The notes beneath the pieces were generated by a model. The model did not search any database. It had not been told where the DNA came from and worked only from the letters and a program-made list of their open reading frames with translations. Source: Tissierella praeacuta DSM 18095 (GTDB lineage: Bacteria; Bacillota; Clostridia; Tissierellales; Tissierellaceae). From it: DNA of 64,000 bases. Where the stretch lies: assembly GCF_900128955.1 (NCBI RefSeq), contig NZ_FQTY01000001.1:372001-436000 (forward strand). Reading direction: 5' to 3'. Position 1 is the first letter of the stretch. Each line of letters starts with the position of its first letter. The translations under genes were made by a program, and so were the position numbers. This document shows positions 7,548-16,469 of the stretch, one piece after another.

Positions 7548-8828
7548 TTACTGTATAATTGCATCTATAAAATCATCTGGATTAAAAGGTTGAAGATCAT
7601 TGATGCCCTCTCCTACTCCAACTAATTTTACAGGCAATCCCAACTCAGCTTGCAAAGCTATAACAACTCCACCTTTTGCTGTTCCATCTAGTTTAGTAAG
7701 GGCTACTCCAGTTATATTGGCAACTTCTTTAAATACCTTTGCCTGATTTATAGCATTTTGACCTGTAGTAGCATCTAATACTAATAATACCTCCTTAGTA
7801 GCATCACCATATTCTCTTTCTACAATTCTAAATATTTTATTTAATTCATTCATCAAATTAGATTTATTATGAAGCCTACCAGCAGTATCACATATTAATA
7901 TATCTGTTTTTCTAGCCTTAGCTGCATGTATACCATCATAAATAACTGCTGCAGGATCTGCACCTTCAATATGAGATATAACTTCAACTCCTGCTCTATT
8001 ACCCCATTCTTCTAATTGCTCAATAGCAGCAGCTCTAAAAGTATCACCAGCAGCTATTAAAATCTTTTTTCCTTGATTTTTAAAATTATTAGATAATTTT
8101 CCTATTGTAGTAGTCTTACCAACTCCATTTACACCTACTACTAATATCAATGCAGGAGAAGGCTCTACCTTCAACTCATTATCTGATACAGACTCTAGCA
8201 TAAGTTTTTTGATTTCATCCTTAAGAAGTTCCTTTACCTTTTCTGGTTCTGATACTTTTTCTTCTTTAACCCTATCTCTCAATCTATCTATTAACTTCAT
8301 AGTAGTATTTACCCCTACATCAGCAGTAACTAATACTTCTTCTAGATCATCAAAAAGCTCCTCATCTATTTTCTTATATGATTTTAAAATTCCATCAATT
8401 TTATTAGAAATATCGTTTCTAGTCTTAGTTAATCCCCCCATAAGTTTCTCGAAGAAGTTAGGTTTCTTTTTAGTTCTCTCTTCTTCTATCTTTGTTTCTT
8501 CAACTAAGGCGCCTTCATTTTTCTCTATTCCCTTATTTAAAGATAATTCTTCTACTTCTTTTTCAACTTCTTCAGTTTCTTCAGTCTCTAACTCTTCTTC
8601 CATTAACTCAGTTTCTAGATTATCTAATTCTTCTTGAGTTTCCTCTACCTTTTCTTGAACTTCTTCTACTTGATCTTCTTTTTCCAACTCAACTATTTGT
8701 TCTTCGACTTCATCTTCAATTAATTTCTCAATTTGATTTTCAGTTAATTCTTCCTTATTTTCTATAATCTTTTCTTCTTGAACTTCTTTTTCATTTTTTT
8801 TACCGAATTTTTTAAACCATTTTAACAT
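7548..8828 (-). CDS. ftsY: Signal recognition particle receptor FtsY
   Basis: FtsY is the membrane receptor GTPase for Ffh. The 426-aa protein has a strongly acidic, low-complexity N-terminal A region (about residues 12-118, mainly Glu with Val/Leu), followed by the NG domain beginning KPNFFEKLMGGLTKTR. The GTPase motifs are GVNGVGKTTTIGKL, ILICDTAGR and LTKLDGTAKGG. The protein ends FNPDDFIDAIIQ. It follows smc with a 10-bp gap, and the rnc-smc-ftsY order is conserved in Firmicutes. The acidic region is long compared with that of B. subtilis FtsY (329 aa). Confidence 0.97.
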   Translation of the reverse strand: MLKWFKKFGKKNEKEVQEEKIIENKEELTENQIEKLIEDEVEEQIVELEKEDQVEEVQEKVEETQEELDNLETELMEEELETEETEEVEKEVEELSLNKGIEKNEGALVEETKIEEERTKKKPNFFEKLMGGLTKTRNDISNKIDGILKSYKKIDEELFDDLEEVLVTADVGVNTTMKLIDRLRDRVKEEKVSEPEKVKELLKDEIKKLMLESVSDNELKVEPSPALILVVGVNGVGKTTTIGKLSNNFKNQGKKILIAAGDTFRAAAIEQLEEWGNRAGVEVISHIEGADPAAVIYDGIHAAKARKTDILICDTAGRLHNKSNLMNELNKIFRIVEREYGDATKEVLLVLDATTGQNAINQAKVFKEVANITGVALTKLDGTAKGGVVIALQAELGLPVKLVGVGEGINDLQPFNPDDFIDAIIQ

Positions 8829-8838
8829 TTCTTTCCTC

Positions 8839-11800
8839 CTAACTTGCTATTTCATCAATATTATCTTTTAATTTAACCGATATTAGCTTAGATATTCCTT
8901 CCTCCTCCATTGAAACCCCATATAAAACATCTGCTATTTCCATAGTTGTTTTTCTATGGGTAATAAGAACAAACTGAGTATTATCAGATATTGTTTTTAA
9001 ATAGTTAGTATATCTACTAATATTGGCTTCATCAAGAGCTGCATCAATTTCATCTAATATACAAAATGGTGATGGTTTCAATTTTAATATTGCAAATAAT
9101 AGAGCTACAGCTGTTAGTGACTTTTCACCACCTGATAACAAGGTCAAACTTTGAAGTTTCTTTCCTGGTGGCTGAGCTTTAATTTCAATTCCAGAATTTA
9201 AAATATCCTCATTATTCTCTATGACTAACTCTGCTTGTCCTCCATCAAATAGAATCTTAAAGATTTCCTTAAAATTATCATTTATATTTTTAAAATTTAA
9301 AAGAAATTGACTTTCCATTGTGTCCTCTATATCCTTAATAACTTCTTTTAGGTTCTCTTTTGCATTTATTAAATCTTTTTGTTGTTTTAAAATAAAATCT
9401 AATCTTTCTTTTAAATTCTTATGTTCCTCTATAGAGCTTAAATTAACTGTACCTAGTTCCTTTATCTCCACTTTTAACTTTCTCGCTTCAACTATTGCTT
9501 CTTGAATATTTTTTATTTCTATTTCATATTTTAGCGCATCCTCGTAACTTAATTCATAATCATCAGCTAACTTTTTATGATAATTTTCAAGTTGAACAGA
9601 AACTCTAGCTAACTTAACCTCATTAGAATTTATATCTCTTTCAATATCCATAATTAATTTATTAATTTCTTTTAATTGTTCTTGTTCAGAATAAAAGCTT
9701 TCCATAAATTTATTTTTATCAGATATTAACTTATCTAATTGATTTTTGGTATCGCTTTCCGTAATATTTAAAGCTTTTATTTCCTCATCTAAAATAGCTT
9801 TAGTATTTATTATTTCTTCTATCTTATTTTCATTGAATAGTATTAATTCATCTTTTTCCTTAAGCAAATTATTAATTTCTTCAATCTCCATTTGATTTTT
9901 AGCTAGATTTTCATGAAAATTATTTATCTTACTATCAATTGAATTAAGATTTATTTTTATATCCGTAAGAATTTTTACTTTATTTTCTCTAATTAATTTT
10001 TCTTCATTATATTTAGATGTTAGATTTTTAATTTTTTCTTTCTGATTTATACTATCTTCATCTAATTTTGATAATATCTCTATCAATTCTTTCTTTTTAT
10101 CTTCATAGTTATTTATTTCAATATCTAAGCTACTTATTTCTTTCTTTGATTTTTTTATTAATTCTTCTAACCTAGTTGCTTCATTCATATATTTTTCTTT
10201 CTGGTTATTTGTATTTATTATTGAATATTCCGTATCCTTAATTGTTTTCTCTAATTCAACCATCCTTACTCTAATATCTTTTTGATCATCTAAAAGTATA
10301 TTTCTCTCTTCTTCTAATCTTTCATATATTTCATTTAATTTCTTTATATCTTCTGTCAATCTCTCTATTTTACTTTTTCTGCTGATTATACTTATACCAC
10401 TGGTATTATAACTTCCTCCAGTCATAGAACCACCTGGGTTTAATACTTCTCCTTCTAAAGTAACAATTCTATAGGCATGATTATATTTGGTTGCAAACTT
10501 AATACCATAATCAATATTCTCAATTACTATAGTTCTTCCAAGTAAAAATTTAAAAATATTTTCATATTTCTTATTAAATTCAATTAACTCAAACCCTAGA
10601 CCATGAATTTTAAACTCTTTTCTATCTTGAAGATTTATGTTTAATGTATTGCCTTTTATAACATTAAGTGGTAAAAACGTTACTCTTCCAAGCTTATTAC
10701 GTTTTAAATATTCTATTATATTTTTAGCATCTTCCTCTGTTCTAGTAACTATATTTTGGGAATTAGAACCTAAACTAATATCAATAGCCCTTTCAAATTT
10801 TTCATCTACATTTATAAGCTCTGCTACTACGCCCATAAGCCCTTCTTGTAGTTTCACTTCTCCTTTAGCTGCTTTTAATAAAGACTTGACTCCTTTATAA
10901 TATCCTTCATAATCTTCTTCCATATTTTTAAGTATTCTAAAACTAGATAATTTAGATTGAATTTCCATATTGCTAGTATTTATTTTTTTATTAATTATAT
11001 CCAAGGCATTCATATTATCAGATTCCATTTTCTTTGTTTTCTCTAGTTTGTTTTCTAAATCCAATAATCTTTGTTTTAATTGATTTTCTACATTAAATAA
11101 TTCATCATACTTATCTTTATTTATTTTCTTTTCAATATCCATAGTACCTATTTCTTTATTTAACTGAGATATTCTCTTTTCAATATTTTCATTAAAAGAA
11201 ATAATGCTATTTAACTCTGACCTTTTATCTGATGATTTATTATAAATTTTAATTATATTATTTTTTTCGTCTTCAATATATCTTTCTCTCTCTTCTAATA
11301 CTTCAAGTTCTTTTGTTAATTCCAATGTTTTTTCATTATATTCCTCTAACAATTTGTTGTATTCTTCTTGATATATTTCCTTATCTTTTGCTAAATTAAT
11401 ATTAGCTATTTGAATATCTTTTAATCTTGAATTTAAATTGTTTTTTTCTTCTTTTAATCTTTCTAAATCCTTATTATAAAATTTATTTTTTTCACCAATT
11501 ATGGAAAGTTGATTTTGATTTTTATCTAATTCATTTACTATTTCTAAATTCTTATTTCTACATATTTCAATTTTTGATTCTAAAGTATCTATACTTTCTT
11601 TAAGCAAATTAAATTTATCTTCAATTAACTGCCTTTTATCTGTTTTTTTAAGAAATTCATCTTTTAAAATAGAGTTTTTTGTATTTATCTCTTCTATTTG
11701 AATATTGATTTTCTTTATATCTTTTATAAATATATTAACTTCCAATTCTTTTAATCGATTATATAATTCAGTAAAACAATTGGCTTTATAAGCTTGAGCT

Positions 11801-12417
11801 TCTAAGGTTTCTAATTGATTAGATAATTCAAATATTAAATCCTTAATCCTTATTATATTGGCTTCTGTTTTTTCTAGTTTTCTTTCAGCTTCTTCTTTTT
11901 TTGATTTATATTTTACTATTCCTGCAGCTTCTTCAAAAATACTTCTTCTATCTTCAGGTCTATTACTCAATATTTCCTCTATACGACCTTGTCCAATAAT
12001 TGAATAACCATCTTTGCCTACTCCTGTATCCATAAATAGTTCTCTAACATCCTTCAATCTACAAGAGTTTTTATTTATATAATATTCTGATTCCCCAGAT
12101 CTAAACATTCTTCTTGTAACTGCTACTTCAGTATAATCAAGTGGTATCTCACCATTCTTATTATCAAATGTAATTGTAACTTCAGAGTAACCTAATGCCT
12201 TTCTCTTACTGGTTCCAGCAAATATTACATCTTCCATCTTGCTGCCCCTAAGATTTTTTACACTTTGTTCTCCTAAAACCCATCTTATGGCATCAGAAAT
12301 ATTGCTTTTACCACTGCCATTTGGACCTACAATGGCTATAATACCATCTTTAATTTCAATTTCTGTCTTATCAGCAAAAGATTTAAACCCTTGTATTTCC
12401 ACTTTCTTCAATCGCAA
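8839..12417 (-). CDS. smc: Chromosome segregation ATPase SMC
   Basis: SMC organises and segregates the chromosome together with ScpA and ScpB, which are not in this window. The 1192-aa protein has the Walker A GPNGSGKSNISDAIRW near residue 35, two long coiled coils, a hinge near 510-680 (GVVAELINVDEKFERAI; GGSMTGGSY at its end), the ABC signature LSGGEKSLTAVALLFA, Walker B ILDEIDAALDEANI and the D-loop. I chose the TTG at 12417 (MRLKKVEIQGFKSFADK) because AAGAGGTG lies six bases upstream; the longer frame starts inside that Shine-Dalgarno sequence. It sits between a radical SAM gene and ftsY. Confidence 0.97.
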   Translation of the reverse strand: MRLKKVEIQGFKSFADKTEIEIKDGIIAIVGPNGSGKSNISDAIRWVLGEQSVKNLRGSKMEDVIFAGTSKRKALGYSEVTITFDNKNGEIPLDYTEVAVTRRMFRSGESEYYINKNSCRLKDVRELFMDTGVGKDGYSIIGQGRIEEILSNRPEDRRSIFEEAAGIVKYKSKKEEAERKLEKTEANIIRIKDLIFELSNQLETLEAQAYKANCFTELYNRLKELEVNIFIKDIKKINIQIEEINTKNSILKDEFLKKTDKRQLIEDKFNLLKESIDTLESKIEICRNKNLEIVNELDKNQNQLSIIGEKNKFYNKDLERLKEEKNNLNSRLKDIQIANINLAKDKEIYQEEYNKLLEEYNEKTLELTKELEVLEERERYIEDEKNNIIKIYNKSSDKRSELNSIISFNENIEKRISQLNKEIGTMDIEKKINKDKYDELFNVENQLKQRLLDLENKLEKTKKMESDNMNALDIINKKINTSNMEIQSKLSSFRILKNMEEDYEGYYKGVKSLLKAAKGEVKLQEGLMGVVAELINVDEKFERAIDISLGSNSQNIVTRTEEDAKNIIEYLKRNKLGRVTFLPLNVIKGNTLNINLQDRKEFKIHGLGFELIEFNKKYENIFKFLLGRTIVIENIDYGIKFATKYNHAYRIVTLEGEVLNPGGSMTGGSYNTSGISIISRKSKIERLTEDIKKLNEIYERLEEERNILLDDQKDIRVRMVELEKTIKDTEYSIINTNNQKEKYMNEATRLEELIKKSKKEISSLDIEINNYEDKKKELIEILSKLDEDSINQKEKIKNLTSKYNEEKLIRENKVKILTDIKINLNSIDSKINNFHENLAKNQMEIEEINNLLKEKDELILFNENKIEEIINTKAILDEEIKALNITESDTKNQLDKLISDKNKFMESFYSEQEQLKEINKLIMDIERDINSNEVKLARVSVQLENYHKKLADDYELSYEDALKYEIEIKNIQEAIVEARKLKVEIKELGTVNLSSIEEHKNLKERLDFILKQQKDLINAKENLKEVIKDIEDTMESQFLLNFKNINDNFKEIFKILFDGGQAELVIENNEDILNSGIEIKAQPPGKKLQSLTLLSGGEKSLTAVALLFAILKLKPSPFCILDEIDAALDEANISRYTNYLKTISDNTQFVLITHRKTTMEIADVLYGVSMEEEGISKLISVKLKDNIDEIAS

Positions 12418-12440
12418 GTAAAACACCTCTTCTTATAATT

Positions 12441-12468
12441 AAAGGTTTCCAATCATAAGGAAACCTTT
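12441..12468 (-). terminator. Intercistronic hairpin between the radical SAM gene and smc
   Basis: Ten-base-pair arms AAAGGTTTCC and GGAAACCTTT enclose an 8-base loop. The minus-strand T tract is weak (TTTAATTAT), and only about 24 bp remain before the smc start, so this is more likely an attenuator or 3'-end stabiliser than a full stop. Confidence 0.55.
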
Positions 12469-12475
12469 TATTAAT

Positions 12476-13561
12476 CTAAATAATTGAATTATCCTTTAAA
12501 TAGGATATCATTAATAATTTCATATTTATTTTATCATAAAATTCATCAATTGTAATGCCTATATGATTTATATCTATTTCTTTTGTATATATTTTTATCC
12601 TATTAAATCCATATCTATCAATAAAATATTTAATATTACTTGACTTCTGACCAGAAATAGGAGATATATTTTTGCTATTTGAATCTATAATTAAATTCTT
12701 ATTATTAGTATCCATATTATTTATATTAAAATAATATTCCAGCAACAGTCTAAATATATTTGACTCTACAATCTGTCTAAATGCCGGATGAAAAGGTCCT
12801 GCAACTACATCTTTACCTAATTGTATATTCTCAGTAGGTTGTAACCCAATTCTAATAACATCAATATTATTTATACTATATAACATAAGAAGTATAGAAC
12901 ATAAAGCTATCGATTCCTCAAATGTTATTGGAAAATAATCACCAGTTAAAAACTGTTTTTCTAAATAAGTATCTTTTATTACCAAAGTTGGATATATTCT
13001 TACACAATATGGAGATAACCGAATAAATTTTTTACATGTATCTATTGCTTTCTCCCCAGTATCTCCTGGAAGACCTATCATCATTTGTAACCCAAGATTA
13101 AATCCAAATTCCTTTATTAGCTCTGCAGCCTTATATACATCCTCTGATGTATGACCTCTGCCACTTTTATATAAAACAAAATCATCTAAAGATTGTACTC
13201 CTAATTCAATAGTATCTACTGAATAATCTTTTAGATTTTTTAATATATTTTCATCTATAGAATCAGGTCTAGTTGATAACCTAATACCATCTATTCTTCC
13301 ACTTATCTTATACTCATGAGGAATAGCTAAAAGTTCTTTCTGAATATTTATATCTATTGCAGTAAAACTTCCGCCATAAAATGCAACTTCTATAGTAGAA
13401 TCTGATTTAAAAGTCATTAGATGCTCTTCAATAATATTTTTTACATCAATTGATGTTACATTGGTAGATAATCCAGTAATTTTCTTCTGATTACAAAAAA
13501 CGCAATCGTGAGGACAGCCATAATGAGGAACAAATATTGGAATTATATAATGTCTACTCAT
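12476..13561 (-). CDS. Radical SAM protein, Elp3-like, of the rnc-smc cluster
   Basis: This 361-aa radical SAM enzyme begins MSRHYIIPIFVPHYGCPHDC and has the 4Fe-4S motif CPHDCVFC (CxxxCxxC). Downstream are AFYGGSFTAID, GIRLSTRPDSID, LGVQSLDDFVL and MMIGLPGDTG, all typical of the Elp3/MiaB/NB subfamily with a C-terminal extension. Clostridia commonly carry this gene between rnc and smc, but its substrate is not established to my knowledge. I prefer the ATG at 13561, which is preceded by GGATGAG, over the ATG at 13570; either way the start overlaps the 3' end of rnc. The last 60 residues are divergent and Asn-rich. Confidence 0.85.
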   Translation of the reverse strand: MSRHYIIPIFVPHYGCPHDCVFCNQKKITGLSTNVTSIDVKNIIEEHLMTFKSDSTIEVAFYGGSFTAIDINIQKELLAIPHEYKISGRIDGIRLSTRPDSIDENILKNLKDYSVDTIELGVQSLDDFVLYKSGRGHTSEDVYKAAELIKEFGFNLGLQMMIGLPGDTGEKAIDTCKKFIRLSPYCVRIYPTLVIKDTYLEKQFLTGDYFPITFEESIALCSILLMLYSINNIDVIRIGLQPTENIQLGKDVVAGPFHPAFRQIVESNIFRLLLEYYFNINNMDTNNKNLIIDSNSKNISPISGQKSSNIKYFIDRYGFNRIKIYTKEIDINHIGITIDEFYDKINMKLLMISYLKDNSII

Positions 13562-14276
13562 GATGCTCATCCATTATAAGCAAAGCCTCTTTGGCAGCCA
13601 TTTGTTCTGCTTCTTTTTTATTTCGTCCCGTACCTGTTCCAACGATTTTATCATCAATCATTACATCCATATAAAATATTTTATTATGATCTGGTCCTTC
13701 TTCCTTTATGACTCTATACTCTATTTTAGCTCTAGTTATTTTTTGAAGACTTTCTTGCAATTCCGTTTTATAATCAATAAATAAAGCCCCTTTAGCTACA
13801 GCATATACTATATCTGCCTCAAAGTTCTCAAGTAATAGTTTATTTACAACTTGAAAGTCACTATCCATATAAAGAGCACCCACTAAAGCTTCAATGGCAT
13901 CAGCTAAAATAGAATCCCTATCTCTCCCTCCAGTAGCTTCCTCACCTTTTCCTAATAATAGATAATCACCTAAATTAATTTTTCTGGCGGCAAAGGCCAA
14001 GGAAGATTCACAGACTACCTTTGCTCTAATTTTAGTTAATTCTCCTTCAGGATAATATGGATACTTTTTATATAAATATTGACTTACTATTAAGCTTAGA
14101 ATAGTATCACCTAAAAACTCAAGCCTTTCATTATTATCAGTAATTTTCATTTTGTTTTCATTTGCATAAGAGCTATGAGTTAATGCGGTTTTCAATAATT
14201 TTATATCTTTGAATTTGTAATTTAAATTTTCTTCTAAAGGTTCTAGCCACTTAAATTCTTTAGTCTTTCCTTTCAT
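13554..14276 (-). CDS. rnc: Ribonuclease III
   Basis: RNase III cleaves double-stranded RNA in rRNA and mRNA processing. The 240-aa protein has the signature NERLEFLGDTILSLIVS (residues about 50-66) with catalytic Glu/Asp, and the second acidic site DAIEALVGALYMDSD. A C-terminal double-stranded-RNA-binding domain follows (TELQESLQKITRAKIEYRV to EAEQMAAKEALLIM). The start is an ATG with GGAGGTATTATT upstream. The 3' end overlaps the downstream radical SAM gene. Order acpP-rnc-smc-ftsY is the classic Firmicute cluster. Confidence 0.97.
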   Translation of the reverse strand: MKGKTKEFKWLEPLEENLNYKFKDIKLLKTALTHSSYANENKMKITDNNERLEFLGDTILSLIVSQYLYKKYPYYPEGELTKIRAKVVCESSLAFAARKINLGDYLLLGKGEEATGGRDRDSILADAIEALVGALYMDSDFQVVNKLLLENFEADIVYAVAKGALFIDYKTELQESLQKITRAKIEYRVIKEEGPDHNKIFYMDVMIDDKIVGTGTGRNKKEAEQMAAKEALLIMDEHHE

Positions 14277-14291
14277 AATAATACCTCCATC

Positions 14292-14327
14292 AATAACAAC
14301 TAGGGCATTTATGCCCTACCTGTTATT
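14292..14327 (-). other. Strong intercistronic stem-loop between acpP and rnc
   Basis: Eight-base-pair arms TAGGGCAT and ATGCCCTA are extended after a 2x2 internal loop by ATAACA/TGTTAT. No T tract follows on the minus strand and the rnc Shine-Dalgarno site comes immediately after. It covers the acpP stop codon. A role in mRNA stability or as an RNase III processing site is possible; the gene just downstream is rnc itself. Confidence 0.6.
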
Positions 14328-14556
14328 CTTCTAATGCATTTGTAATATATTCAACAGCATCTCCAACAGTTTTTATACTATCCATGTCTTCATCTTCCAT
14401 TTCAAGTCCAAATTCATCTTCTAATGCCATTATTAGTTCCACTAAATCTAAGGAATCCGCATTTAGAGTATCCTTAAAGGAAGTATCCTTAGTGATTTCA
14501 TCCTCATCAATGTTAAATTGTGTTGCAATTATTGTTTTTATTTTTTTATAAATCAT
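14323..14556 (-). CDS. acpP: Acyl carrier protein
   Basis: This 77-aa acidic protein carries the phosphopantetheine attachment motif [18 protein letters not shown], with Ser at about position 37. It shuttles acyl chains during fatty-acid synthesis. I chose the second of two adjacent ATGs (14556), which gives [14 protein letters not shown] and the canonical length; the first ATG (14559) is equally close to GGAGG, and the longer frame starts upstream of the Shine-Dalgarno site. It sits between plsX and rnc; no fabD/fabG genes separate them as they do in Bacillus. Confidence 0.95.
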   Translation of the reverse strand: MIYKKIKTIIATQFNIDEDEITKDTSFKDTLNADSLDLVELIMALEDEFGLEMEDEDMDSIKTVGDAVEYITNALEE

Positions 14557-14578
14557 CATTATCTCCTCCAAAAATTAA

Positions 14579-15577
14579 TTATTTATTATCTAGTACATGC
14601 ATATTATCTTCAATTATTTTTATTACATCTTTTTCTATGAATTTTATTAATTGGTTTATTGCATTTTTTATAGCAAAAGCATCAGAGCTACCATGTGCCT
14701 TTACCATAGGTTTTCTTATTCCTAATAAAGGTGCACCGCCCTGCTCTCTATAATCCATCATAGCCTTTATATTTCTCAACTCAGGTTTAAGTAAGGCTGC
14801 ACCAACCTTAGTCCTAGAATTTTTTATGAATTCTTCCTTTAATATTGAAAAAATAGAAATTGCCATCCCCTCTGTTAATTTCAAAGCTACATTGCCAACG
14901 AATCCATCAGATACAATAATATCTACTGTACCACTAGGTAATTCTCTAGCCTCTATATTACCTTTAAAATTTAACTGGGATTTTTTAAGTATTTCATAGG
15001 TTTCCTTAGATAGTAAATTTCCCTTTCCTTCCTCTGAACCTATATTTATAAGTCCTATAGTGGGAGATTTGACACCCATAGCTTTTTCCATATAAACAGA
15101 AGCCATTAAAGCAAATTGATATAAATACTCAGGCTTACAATCCACATTAGCACCTGCATCTAAAAGTAATGAAAAGCCCTTTATAGTAGGGTATATAACT
15201 GTTAATGCTGCTCTATCTATCCCCTCTATCCTTTTAACAATAAAAATTCCAGATGCTAATAAAGCCCCTGTACTGCCAGCTGATATAAATCCATCACCTA
15301 TGCCATCTGATAAAGCTTTGGCACCAACTACCATAGAGGAATCTTTCTTTCTTCTAATTGCCATAGCTGGATCATCCTCATTGGTTATTATATCATTAGC
15401 AACTAAGATTTCAACCTTATCCTTCGGATAGCTATATTTTTTTAATTCATTTTGTATTATGTCCTCTTTTCCCACCAATATAACATTAACACCATATTCA
15501 TTTACGGCATCAATAGTTCCTTTAACCATTTCAATAGGTCCTTTATCTCCACCCATAGCATCAATAATAATCTTCAT
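14579..15577 (-). CDS. plsX: Phosphate acyltransferase PlsX
   Basis: PlsX makes acyl-phosphate from acyl-ACP for glycerolipid synthesis with PlsY. The 332-aa length is normal. Motifs include MKIIIDAMGGDKGP at the start, GSTGALLASGIFIVKRIEGIDR, LLDAGANVDCKPEYLYQFALM and VSDGFVGNVALKLTEG. It is followed at once by acpP, its substrate carrier. The regulator FapR, which often precedes plsX in Firmicutes, is absent; rpmF and yceD occupy the upstream position. Start: ATG after GGAGGGTAATT. Confidence 0.97.
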   Translation of the reverse strand: MKIIIDAMGGDKGPIEMVKGTIDAVNEYGVNVILVGKEDIIQNELKKYSYPKDKVEILVANDIITNEDDPAMAIRRKKDSSMVVGAKALSDGIGDGFISAGSTGALLASGIFIVKRIEGIDRAALTVIYPTIKGFSLLLDAGANVDCKPEYLYQFALMASVYMEKAMGVKSPTIGLINIGSEEGKGNLLSKETYEILKKSQLNFKGNIEARELPSGTVDIIVSDGFVGNVALKLTEGMAISIFSILKEEFIKNSRTKVGAALLKPELRNIKAMMDYREQGGAPLLGIRKPMVKAHGSSDAFAIKNAINQLIKFIEKDVIKIIEDNMHVLDNK

Positions 15578-15653
15578 AATTACCCTCCAATGCCGTGTAT
15601 TTTAAGACTACTGATATTTAATATATATTAGACTAAAATAAAATGCAATATTA

Positions 15654-15690
15654 AATTAAAAAAAGATAGTGAGTATCACTATCTTTTTTT
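15654..15690 (-). terminator. Terminator after rpmF
   Basis: A 15-bp stem (15658-15672 with 15676-15690) with a 3-base loop and a core of GATAGTGA/TCACTATC is flanked by A and T tracts. It starts two bases after the rpmF stop and gives TTTTTTT on the minus strand. It separates rpmF-yceD from plsX. Confidence 0.88.
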
Positions 15691-15691
15691 A

Positions 15692-15871
15692 TTATTCTAC
15701 TGCAATAACTTCCCTGTTTTTGTAATATCCACATGATCTACAAACTCTATGTGGTTGTTTTGGCTCATGACATTGTGGACACTCAACAACTGTAGCTTTG
15801 TTTAGTCTGTAAGAAGAAGCTCTTCTCTTATCTCTTCTAGCTTTAGAAGTTTTTCGTTTTGGTACAGCCAT
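15692..15871 (-). CDS. rpmF: 50S ribosomal protein L32
   Basis: This 59-aa basic protein, MAVPKRKTSKARRDKRRAS..., has a zinc ribbon CPQCH...CRSCG (four cysteines in two CxxC-type pairs). It belongs to the large subunit. The ATG at 15871 is preceded by AAGGAGGTGTTTTAA. It lies directly after yceD (13-bp gap), the conserved yceD-rpmF pair, and is closed by a terminator. Confidence 0.97.
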   Translation of the reverse strand: MAVPKRKTSKARRDKRRASSYRLNKATVVECPQCHEPKQPHRVCRSCGYYKNREVIAVE

Positions 15872-15884
15872 TTAAAACACCTCC

Positions 15885-16412
15885 TTAATTCTTCGGAAAA
15901 AAATTCTTTAGTTTTTCAAATCTTGGATCAATATTTTCTTGAATACAATTGCATTTTGTATTATTTAAATCTACTCCACATGTAAGACATAACCCTTTGC
16001 AATCATCGCTACATAAGGATTTCATAGGTAAAGAAAGAATTACCTGGCTTAAAATATGCTCTCTAATATCTAAATTACCATCCTCATAGTAGAACAATTC
16101 ATCATAACCTTCATCTTCCTTATTAATTTCTTCCTTACCCTTTACAAGTTTTCCAGATAAAATAGTTTTTACTTTATTAGTAGTAGATTTCAAGCATCTA
16201 TGACAGTTTTCTATATAGGTATAAAATATTCTAATATCTACTGTCTTCTCCCCATCTACTTTAAATATCTCACCTTCATATCTTACAGGCTCAACTATTT
16301 TAATGTCTCTTCCACTTAAATCCAAACTATCTATTTTTAGTTCCCCTTCAAAATGTAAAGATTCATTACTTCCATCAAGAAAACTTGATAAGTCAATTAT
16401 CATATTTTTCAC
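15885..16412 (-). CDS. yceD: YceD/DUF177 family protein
   Basis: This 175-aa protein of the DUF177 family is almost always encoded next to rpmF and is implicated in 23S rRNA accumulation and large-subunit assembly. A central ENCHRCLK segment and the C-terminal cysteine cluster CSDDCKGLCLTCGVDLNNTK are typical and probably bind metal. The start is an ATG after GAGGTGAAAAAT. No overlap with ackA, whose stop is 57 bp upstream. Confidence 0.92.
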   Translation of the reverse strand: MKNMIIDLSSFLDGSNESLHFEGELKIDSLDLSGRDIKIVEPVRYEGEIFKVDGEKTVDIRIFYTYIENCHRCLKSTTNKVKTILSGKLVKGKEEINKEDEGYDELFYYEDGNLDIREHILSQVILSLPMKSLCSDDCKGLCLTCGVDLNNTKCNCIQENIDPRFEKLKNFFPKN

Positions 16413-16469
16413 CTCTTAGACTAACAAAGATAATTATATAAAGGAGGCATCAATTTGTCAAGAATAATA

